Positions 55,241 through 64,000 of a stretch of DNA of 64,000 bases are shown one piece after another. A model generated the notes under the pieces. The model saw nothing but the letters and a program-made list of their open reading frames with translations, was not told the DNA's origin and did no database searches. The translations under genes and the position numbers were made by a program. Where the stretch lies: NCBI RefSeq assembly GCF_033807575.1, contig NW_026907796.1, positions 62,001 to 126,000 on the forward strand, in the 5' to 3' direction. Origin of the DNA: Cydia pomonella. Taxonomy: Eukaryota; Arthropoda; Insecta; Lepidoptera; Tortricidae. Within the stretch, counting starts at the first letter, position 1. Every line of letters begins with the position of its first letter.

Positions 55241-55668
55241 ATTATTTATTCAGACAACTCGGTAGTTCACATTTGTTAGTCAGATATCTTATAAGCTAGG
55301 TTATTTATAATTGTACAAACACGATTATTTTTTTTTCTAATTTAAATAATAATCATCTCCAGAATTGGGGTTTATTAATGCGCAAAAGACTGCCTGGCCT
55401 ATCCACTAATATACTTAGTATGCTGTTGGGACTACCCTGGATTCTGCTTCTTAAGGACATGATTCTTTTACACATGGGCTAGATGGGCTCTGTGAAGCAT
55501 CTCGTGCAGTCAATGTTGATGTGATTCGATTTCTCGTCGATTAAACTTATTATTCGCGTACGTATTCTTCTTTTTTTCCTGTGTGAGGTTCTCATAATAA
55601 TATGATTTACCATAGCAGTAAAAGGGAAGGACAATAAATAAAAGACAGTCGTCAAATAAAAGCTTAGC

Positions 55669-58600
55669 TTTATTAGTTATTACTCGTTATATTGACGAAG
55701 AAACACTCCTCTGGTATCAACAAGTCACCATGCTCTATCACCGTTACTTCCAGAATTTTGATCAGATTTAGTATAGCCAATTGTTTTCCAATGTTGAGTC
55801 GCAATTCGCGATAGCCCCGAGGGGCAATTTAGACTTTTTGATACAATTTCCAACCACAATGATCCACTTTACTCTAAATACACCAACAGTGGTTAGCTAA
55901 ACATTCACGGACAAAAGACACACGCTCGTAACTAAAGCATTATGACAATGTGATATTATATTAATGTATAAGTATTGTATTAAGAACCGTAATATTAATG
56001 CGTAGTTAGGTTAGGTTTGTCGTTACACTAGGTTCGAGTCTGAGGCCCACAGATTACAATAGTGACCGGTAGCCATTCCGAGACCAATACCGACATTATT
56101 CCATCTTAATATCGCCTTTAAATTTATCTTTTTTACATCCAGAACCATATAAACATCTTTAAGTTATTTATAATATTTGTTTTATCTATAATGCGTCCCC
56201 GCCCCCCCTCGCCCCGTCTCTCCCGTATTTACAAATGGTTGCTCCTAAACTTTTAATATCCCGACACTATTCTTAAAATTAAATACAAAAAACGCATGAC
56301 TTTCTAAATTTACCTAACGTATTTTTGTCAACACTATAATTTATGAATTTTTTGATCTTTACACCCACTTTAGAAATATTCAATACAAAAATACTCTTTT
56401 TGAATAAAATTTTATACACGACGTCGAGCGACGGAGGGGCGGGGGCGCCCGAAAGAAACGCTTTGAGCCTCGTTACCTTAACATCATGAAATTTGTACTA
56501 AATACATCAGGCGAGGCGGACGCGGGCCCATACTTAGCCGAAATGCGAGGATACCGAAAGAACGCCTAAACACTAGTCAAACTTGCGAGCGCCGAGCGCC
56601 GCTACTAAAATAATTTCGTTTTTAAATTTTGTAACTAATTTTTAATTTATCACTGAGTCCGCGCCCGCCGCCTGCGCGCACGCCGAACGAAACGTGGATC
56701 GCTGTCGATGAAGACCACAAGGATATTGAAAATATGTTTCCATTTACTCGTTTAAATTTAATTTCATTACAAAATTATCTTTGCTTACGACGACTCGTGT
56801 AAACATTAAGAGGACACGCCTCGCTACATGGCTAGCGTCGGCAGTGTCAGTTTCGAGATCTAATAGTATTCCGTGCTCAATTTTGAAAACATTTATTTGA
56901 TACAAACAAATGATACTTAAGTACATTATCACCTAAATTTCAGCATTTCTTAATGATTTGTTCAAGTATAGAAAAGTTGATACAACTATTTGGTACATCT
57001 ATATGTCTTCTAACTTCCAAAAATGAAATGCTACATACAATAGAGTCTATTACAATTTTCGAAAATTTAGGAACCATAATACCCAAACGTGAAACCAAAT
57101 ACATTCTATATTGTTTTTTTATTTATAATTAATTTTGAAAATAATTACATATATCTTTCATAATGATAGCCCAACGACACCATTAGACGGAATCGAAGTA
57201 CTAAAAGAGTAACATAAATATCCCATACATCAATATACCAAACAGAATACTCTATCTCTACATTACAAGCTTCCAAACCAACTGACGTTGCCGAAAGGGC
57301 AATTTCAATAAATCTACATACATTATAGATACAAACATGAGTTTTAAAGTCAACACCGAATTTTGTACTTTTTCCGCGGGATAGCTCCCAGCATCACTGT
57401 GGACTAATATTTCGATGTTTCAAGCTTGAGTCTTTACACTAATTTAGAAAATTGTCAACCAATAACTTAGATATAAAGAACCGCGCGATCCGTTGTGGTC
57501 TTGCGCAGTGTATCGCTCAAGTAAAAAATCCGGATAAAACATGCTTGAAAACTTTCAAATGGTTCCTCTGTCTTATAAACATATCCTAAAAGTTCACGGC
57601 TCCTAGTCTGAAAATACGGTTTCGGTTGAGTACTGTCGATGGGAAATCAATATGTTCTATTGTAATGTGTGTGTGTAGCCTGCGAATATTTCTAGTACAT
57701 ATGAAGAGTCTATGGAGAGATCGGAATAACGGATTCATTACTTACTAAAGGATTACTCCGGATGTCAGTTTAGAGCTAAAAAGTTGAATCTAATGCGTGT
57801 CTGTACTTAAATCTTTAAAGTAAACGTAATCAATTCCATTCTTCAATTCATGGCTGAAGATGTGTCAGTCAGATTTTTTAGAAAATTCTTCTTAGCTCTA
57901 AATAGTCATTATTTATGGTAAGAACGAAACAGACAACATTTAACAAAAACATCGTAACGTAACATATGACACCCTGCGGCGACTGACGGGAAGACGCTCA
58001 AGGGAACTGAAACCGGGCTATTGTTGGCCTGTTTGATGGGTGGGAATTCGAACTTCGAATTCGGACGAATAGGGAAATTTGGAACTTAAAACCGGTTGCC
58101 AAAAGGGGGAGGCTGCGTGTTTGATGTGATGTCTTAAAGTATCCGTATCTCTCACCTAACCTGAACGCTATTCTAAGCACACCAGTCGACGCCTGGCCCG
58201 TCCTAAACTGAGGTACTCTTATATTATTGTAATAGTTCAAATGGTTACAAATTAAACGATAACAAACGTGTCAATATCAAATGAAAAATGCTTACACCTG
58301 CTTAGCTAGGCCGGCCGCCTGCCTGACTTGGGATACATACTCGAAAATCAGGATGATATAATATTTTGTACAATTCCGCAAATCAATTCGCAATTCTCCC
58401 GTTTCTATTGTGGTTCACTTAAAACTGTGGCTAGATAGTTAACTCGATAATTGTCATCTGTATTAAAACTATCGTATATGTACATGGCTATACATCTCTG
58501 TACACTATCTATCAATATATCTATAGGAAGCGTGAAAATAATTTGTCTCCTGTCGAACCAAGGATGTGAAAATGAAAGTGTTTCCTTGCGTGGGGCGGAC

Positions 58601-60158
58601 GGCCGGCATCTACATGTTATAACAAATACATCGAGTTGTGCGGGCTCGTTTCCTCGCGCGGCGCGCGCCAGGTGAGGCCGAGCCGCCTCGCGCTGCCGCT
58701 AGCCTCTGCGAGGCAGACTCCGTATCTGCCTGGCTCGCACCGCGCGACGTTCGTGGCGCCGCGCTACATATATCTACGAATCAAACTAATTAATCTTCTA
58801 TAGTATAATAGTGTGTGTATGTATACTGTTCGTTAGAACGCGCAAGTCGCGCGGACGCCGCGTGCCGGCTTCGGTTGGGCAGTAGGTACTATTGAGGGCC
58901 CGTTTCAATTAATTTTATTACTTTTTCTTGTAAAAAATCAACATTTTTGAAGGCACTTCTGATCGGACGAGGTGGCCCAGTGGATTTTTGTGTATGTCAG
59001 CCGAAAGTGTTGCAGTATGATTTTGTATGGTTTTTGATGGGGTCTGGTCTATTGTGTGTTGCCTTCAACTATTGTTTTCTGTTTGGGTGTGGTTCGAATG
59101 TCTATGTGTGCGTGAGAGCCGGCACGAGGCACCCGCCTGCGAGGCGGACGGCTTCCCTCTAGACTGTAAAAACTCCTAAATGTAATACAGAATTCGGAAA
59201 AGTAAATACCTGAACTACATGAATACCCAGTTAACTGTAATAGATATGAAGATTTGGATTAGCATATTGTATATTTGAATGTCGAGGGGAAGACGCGCGC
59301 GTCGCAATGCCCGGCGCGTTTTTTGGAAAAGATTATTCTTCTAACAAATATAAACTTAACCCTATCTGTCGTCAGACAACTGAACTTGAACCGACCTGCC
59401 GAGACCTTAATACAAACAAGGATGCTTACTGTAATCTCAACGAAAGATGTGTAATATTATTTGAATTTCTGTGTCTGTCTAGTTTATCGTAAAATTCTCT
59501 GCAAGAACACAAAACCGGCTATCAGTATAAAAATAATTTGTTAAATATTATTTTTATTTGTGGATCGAAAAATAACCCTGCTCTATTGTACTAATAACTA
59601 TGGTTAACGTTAAATATCCCTAAAATAATTAAGACGAGGTAAGGGTTGACAATTTTGTGCCTCCGAGGGCCAACAACCAACGTAACATGCAACGAAACTG
59701 GAACTTGCTCCGAAGGAAAGGAAAAGGATAGAAAACAAAATAAAAACAACCAAAATCAAAACTTAAGCAATTAATATATTAATCGTTTTTTTTTCTTAAA
59801 GAATAAATCAATAAATGATTTTTAAGATAATATACACAACTATAAAACCATTTTAAGATAATACTTAATAATAATATAATAATAATTATATATAGCGAAA
59901 TATATTATGTGCAGAAATAAAATTCTAGGTGACTTAAATTTTCTCTTACTCGATAACCTAATCAATTGTCTAGAGCGCTTGCGCGCGTCCCACGTCCAAC
60001 TTCAAATTTTATAATTTAATTTAACTTTTTTATTAATAATTTTGATTCTGAAGGCCTAAATGCGAGTGTCGTATAATTTTGGTGTGCGAAACATTTTTTC
60101 CAAAAGTTTTGTTTTGTTTCTCGAGCTGGCCGCTCGAGGCGTGTTGCCTCGGGGAGGC
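55669..60158 (-). other. Probable long 3' UTR of prospero
   Basis: This stretch follows the prospero stop on the same strand. It carries few of the transposon families that fill the rest of the window and has no coding frame. AATAAA on the minus strand near 55674-55669 could be its end. A UTR of this length would be long but not unprecedented for prospero, which has a long 3' UTR in Drosophila. The extent is inference. Confidence 0.35.
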
Positions 60159-60941
60159 CTACTCGAGTTGTTCGAGGAAGTTGGGCGACTTGAAGTATTC
60201 GGGCACGGGGTCGTCGAGCCGCGAGATCACCTTGTAGATGGATTTCTTCCAGCTCTGCTCGGTGTCCTTGCCGCCCTGGATAGCGCGGAAGAACTCGCGC
60301 AGCGTCTGCTCCACCACGTATCTAAAGTTGGGCGGAACCTGGAAATAAAACAATGCTGCTATTAACATTGACATATTTATGATATCTATTTTGTATAAGG
60401 CAATCCCCAGTTCCTTAGTCAAGATAATCTTTAAAATGTGAGATTATAAGTATATATTTCTTTGTAATTGTTTGTGGAAATAAACAGTTTAAATTAAAAA
60501 AAATATATTTTTTATATATACAATATATAAATATTTATATAGAATACATAGAAAACACCCATAACTCAGGAACAAATATCCATGCTCATCACACAAATAA
60601 ATGCCCTTACCAGGATTTGAACCCGGGACCATCAGCTTCGTAGGCAGGGTCTACCCACTAGGCCAGACTGGTCGTCGTTTTTTACATTTAAAAATCATTT
60701 TTTGTTTTTCCTTTTAGATTTACCCGAATGCACCTTACAGTTTAGTGAAGTCGGTTTTTTGTCTATTGTTATTATTATATTTGGTGTGAAAATCACCTCA
60801 ATATGATTATTCCGGTTATAGTGCAAGTTGAGCACCCGGTAGAGCTCCGAGTCGCCGGCGACGTGGATGTCGTCCGCCGTCTTCAGACCCTCGCTTATCG
60901 CCTGCCGGGCGTATTTCTCCATCTGGATGTAGTAGAACTCC
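60159..60941 (-). CDS. pros: Prospero homeobox protein, last two coding exons
   Basis: Exons on the minus strand: 60941-60797 and 60338-60159; intron GT-AG, phase 0. The first begins in phase 2 inside the homeo-prospero domain with EFYYIQMEKYARQAISEGLK, then DIHVAGDSELYRVLNLHYNR; the second gives VPPNFRYVVEQTLREFFRAI, SWKKSIYKVISRLDDPVPEY and FKSPNFLEQLE before the stop. These match the homeodomain end and Prospero domain of PROX1/Prospero, a transcription factor of neural and gut cell fate. The homeodomain start and long N-terminal region are not in this window and must lie to the right. Confidence 0.93.
60515..60679 (-). mobile_element. SINE copy in prospero intron
   Basis: Minus strand GACGACCAGTCTGGCCTAGT, B box GGTTCAAATCC, ATTTGTGTGATGAGCATGG, GTTTTCTATGTATTCTAT. 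The 3' body is truncated. Confidence 0.75.
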
Positions 60942-60999
60942 CTGGAAAGATAAAAAAACCGTTATTAACTTATATATATATTATATACGAAGGAGAAAG

Positions 61000-61150
61000 T
61001 GATCAAGGTTTCCAATGCCCAGGGCTAGAATCTAACCAGCGTCCTCTGCCTTCGCGAAAGGTGCCTATACCGCTCAGTTACCCGGGTCACGGCGGCTTGG
61101 GTCGAATAGTCTCAAGTATCTTATCTTATCTTCTAATTTTCGGGGGCCCT
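61000..61150 (-). mobile_element. SINE-like repeat with tRNA-like box
   Basis: On the minus strand: TAACTGAGCGGTATAGGC, CTTTCGCGAAGGCAGAGGAC, GGTTAGATTCTAGCC (B-box-like), then GGGCATTGGAAACC. It looks like another tRNA-derived retroposon, distinct from the 33262 family. Confidence 0.4.
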
Positions 61151-61523
61151 TGCGGATACACTTCGACCCATAGGGATGTTGCCCCCTAAGGAAAGATCCG
61201 TCAGATCCTCAAGAGCTTTTTTGATCATCTCCATAGTCTCAAGTAAATATGGCTCGCTCTCGCTCGGGTAGTCTGGTTTCATTAAAAAAAATTCTAATAG
61301 TAAAACTAGCAACCGTTTTTATTGAAGAAACGTATACTCAAATTATAGATACAGTACCGAAGTCCGTGCATTTATTAAAGAGGATCAAGCTCAGAGCAAG
61401 AGGCATGCTCTCAAAATTATCTTAATATGTAACTGTCAATGTCAATGTTTGAAATCGACGAGAATATTAAAAAAAAGTTATCTTTCGCAACTGACTGAGA
61501 AGATAGTTACTTTATATACAACA

Positions 61524-61714
61524 GTACCCCTAGTGTAACTAAATTCGATTTTGAAACGTGACGTACGCGTTTGCGTTTAGTCTCATTTTGTATTGGATTT
61601 AGAAAGAGCGCGCCAAGCGGGACGTTTTGGAAACTCAAAATCCTATACAAAATGAGACTTAACGCAAACGCGTTCGTCACGTTATGATGTCGATAAAATT
61701 TACACTAGGGGTAC
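61524..61714. mobile_element. MITE, GTACCCCTAGTGTAA ends
   Basis: Tips gtacccctagtgtaa and ttacactaggggtac (one mismatch zone) plus inner ACGCGTTTGCGTT/AACGCAAACGCGTT and GTCTCATTTTGTAT/ATACAAAATGAGAC form a long foldback. Confidence 0.7.
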
Positions 61715-62361
61715 TGATGATCCAAATTCAAAATCTAAAACTGCCGCAGGTTCTCAACTAATCGAAAAAAGATCCAAAATGAAATCATACAAATTCAAAC
61801 TGCATTGCCATTTGGTTGGTTGCATTGGTGGTTACCTAAATGGTTGGTTAGGTTATTTTATCGGTGAATTTCTGTTGATAGGATTATTGTTTACCTTTTT
61901 GTTTATATAAGTTAAAATAGAAGGAAAACCTAATATTTACCTAACAACAGCAATGATATTTGCCACGCACAAAAGGGTACATTTTGTCACCTAAAATAAA
62001 ATCTCTACCATTTCACTCTCAATCATATGACACATGATTCAATAACACTCGAATGTTTACCGAGCCGTGCGTGTATCTCTAAGTCGAGTCGAGTCGATGC
62101 TCGAACCTCTCGCTCGCACTTATCTTTTTAATTGGCACTCGACGAAGGCACTAATTGAGTAAGTAAATGAAGTGCCTAAATAATTAGATGTCTTTTCGCT
62201 GTTGAATCTTTCCGTCCTAATTAGGGAATTAACCGAATTGATGGAACTATATTTGGACGTTTTTGCTATGTGCCTTTTGGATAATTGGTGTTAAGAAACT
62301 AGGTATCTATTCTAATGTTCATTTGTGCATCTTTTTTCGGGTCTAAATTCCACTGGTTTTA

Positions 62362-62570
62362 AAATTCTAGGTCCATAGGGTCCCAGCGCGCACAAGTTTT
62401 TTGCAGAAATCGCGAAGCGTCTGGTTGACGTAACTGGTGACCGAAGAGCTGGCGGCTTCCTTGCACAACGTATCAGCATTGCAATACAACGAGGAAATGC
62501 CGCCAGCATCCTTAGTACAATGCCTCAAGGGCCTACATATAAGGCAGTTATAGTAACACCACTGTATATA
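62362..62570 (+). pseudogene. LINE C-terminal fragment, same family as 7430-8474
   Basis: Close match to 8225-8440: TAGGTCCATAGGGTCCCAGC, GTTGACGTAACTGGTGACCG, GAGGAAATGCCGCCAGCATC, CAATGCCTCAAGGGCC. One visible change replaces the end of the reading frame. It ends at 62580 where another LINE tail begins. Confidence 0.7.
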
Positions 62571-62579
62571 TCTATTATG

Positions 62580-62680
62580 TATAATACAATACAATACAAT
62601 ACAAATACTCTTTATTGCACACCTCAATACAGAAACAGTACAAATAATACAACACATAAAGAAGAGGTAAACAACAAAAA
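62580..62680 (-). mobile_element. (AATAC)n run and inverted LINE tail
   Basis: AATAC is repeated five times, then AATACTCTTTATTGCACACC, the complement of a LINE end with GGTGTGCAATAAAGAGTATT. Confidence 0.5.
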
Positions 62681-63320
62681 ATAATGTCGCGTATAATGTT
62701 GTTGTAAATAAAATATGTTATACGAATTTCAACATATCTTCCAAATTCATAAGAAAAACTACATGCATACAAGTCATTTGTTTATCTTGAGCAGCATTAT
62801 TCAACATGTCACAATATTTATTGATTATATATTTTACTCAGTGTGAAGTGTCTATAGAGATATCGAATCTTTTATTATAATTACTTTCAGATGTCTCGGC
62901 TTATTTGCCCGATGAACAGATGTTGGACAAAGTTCAAGTGGGTTCTAAGTGCGTCATAAGTAGAAATAAAATATGATTCTAATATGCTGATAATTTCGTG
63001 CGTCATAAAAGGACTTTAGAATTTTAATGACTTGATATGAATAAAAATAATTAGTGGCCATGTGTAAAACTTTTAAATAAGATTACCTATATTAAATATT
63101 TAGGTAATGAAATACTTAAAGTTTTCCTTATTCCGCTCTGTAACTTAAATTCCTTGCACAATGAGAACATTTTTTTTCTTTGCTTAAAAACTCAGCATCC
63201 ACAATTGAATATAGCCAACACAAATCAATTACAACCCGCACGAGAATACGCGTCACAAGTTTCAAAAGTGAAAAAGGCTGAATGCGAACTCGTAAGTAAT
63301 TAGCCTCGCGAGTCTCGATC
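62681..63320. other. Prospero intron, no feature seen
   Basis: AT-rich. No frame resembling the missing homeodomain exon (which should encode a WF-NFR-type helix 3) was found on the minus strand. Confidence 0.35.
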
Positions 63321-63324
63321 CGCT

Positions 63325-63390
63325 CTCGTAAGCGAAGCGAAGATAGCGAAGCGAAGCAACCGAAGCGAGTTGAGCGAAGCGAAGCTGGCT
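63325..63390. repeat. GCGAA/AGCGAAGC simple repeat
   Basis: AGCGAAGCGAAG recurs four to five times with small interruptions, giving a purine-rich strand. Confidence 0.6.
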
Positions 63391-63693
63391 AATCAAATCC
63401 TCGACGCCCCTGAGCCTGGTACTTTTTACTTCATTTTCATTGTGACTCAAGTGTCAGGCACACGTCTATTAATGTCGTTCATTAGCCTTCGTTTGGCGTT
63501 TCGTCCGTGGAAACTTAATTGTTTGACGTCGCATAGTTTGAGTTTTGAGTCAACGTTCATTATAATGTTATCTGGTTTTTGTGACTGTCTCCGTTTTTCG
63601 TTTAGATTTTTCTTCTTGTTTTATACATGCTATTGTTACATGCCTCTTCTTTTCGTCTAAATTTAGTCTACTTATGCTCACCAGAATAAACTG

Positions 63694-63819
63694 TACGGTC
63701 ACGTCTGAAAATATCGATACGAAAAAAGCGCCAAAAATATGTATACACCCATATATTAAGGTAGTGTATACATATTTTTGACACATTTTTCGTATCGATA
63801 TTTTCAGACGTGACTGTAC
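63694..63819. mobile_element. Foldback MITE of the 2234-2357 family
   Basis: Tips tacggtcacgtctgaaaata and its complement; the arms closely match 2234-2357. TA at both ends. Confidence 0.8.
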
Positions 63820-64000
63820 GTATATCTAGTAACGGAAAATGAGACTGGTAAGAAATATTAGGAGAATTTTTGATGATTCACCGATACCTATAAAATTTCA
63901 ACCGCTTTGCGCATTAAAAATTGAACGCCCTAGTCGTCTTTTATGGTATTGATTAGTTTATGACAGATACTGCAATTGGTTTCAACATAATGTAATAAAT

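Noticed and set aside
60060..60365. 101-aa plus-strand frame opposite prospero
   Set aside because: Antisense shadow of the conserved prospero exon.

Overview
The window looks like a gene-poor, transposon-rich stretch of an insect nuclear genome, most probably a moth or butterfly. The genes are insect-like orthologues with GT-AG introns, and the sequence is AT-rich. It is packed with repeat families of a kind I recognise from Lepidoptera: SINEs with tRNA-like A/B boxes, 5'-truncated LINE tails, and many short foldback MITEs. Assignment to Lepidoptera is inference from these repeats; no search was run.

Five host genes can be reconstructed exon by exon. (1) A BTB-BACK-kelch protein on the minus strand (7126 to 2391, 5 exons, 578 aa). 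(2) The recombinase RAD51 on the plus strand (9898 to 16611, 8 exons, 340 aa). (3) A SIRT2-type NAD-dependent deacetylase on the minus strand (40289 to 28855, 7 exons, 415 aa) with an unusual histidine-rich tail. (4) An intronless UXT/prefoldin-like gene on the plus strand (41270 to 41710), divergent from SIRT2. (5) The last two coding exons of prospero on the minus strand (60941 to 60159), whose upstream exons lie beyond the right edge and whose 3' UTR probably fills much of 55.6-60.1 kb.

Layout: 1-2.2 kb, TE fragments; 2.2-7.4 kb, kelch gene with MITEs in introns; 7.4-9.2 kb, a LINE copy with target-site duplication and two MITEs; 9.9-16.6 kb, RAD51; 16.7-27.4 kb, a gene desert of foldback elements and LINE pieces; 28.8-40.3 kb, SIRT2 with LINE- and SINE-filled introns; 41.3-42.4 kb, UXT; 43.0-50.7 kb, a nested transposon (MITE containing SINE containing LTR element); 50.7-55.6 kb, AT-rich sequence with few repeats; 55.6-60.9 kb, prospero 3' end; 61-64 kb, prospero intron with TE fragments.

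The most striking structure is inside RAD51. The last 76 bp of exon 5 plus the first 18 bp of intron 5 are repeated in tandem as a perfect 94-bp unit, 12 full copies plus a partial one, so a dozen identical 5' splice sites lie in a row and only the first preserves the reading frame. In the next intron an 8-bp-TSD (hAT-type) MITE sits exactly at the splice donor. Other notable points are the APH/ASH repeat tail of SIRT2, an LTR element with identical LTRs but no visible pol inserted in a SINE, a ~280-bp-arm inverted repeat, and a MITE that carries the first AATAAA after the kelch stop codon.
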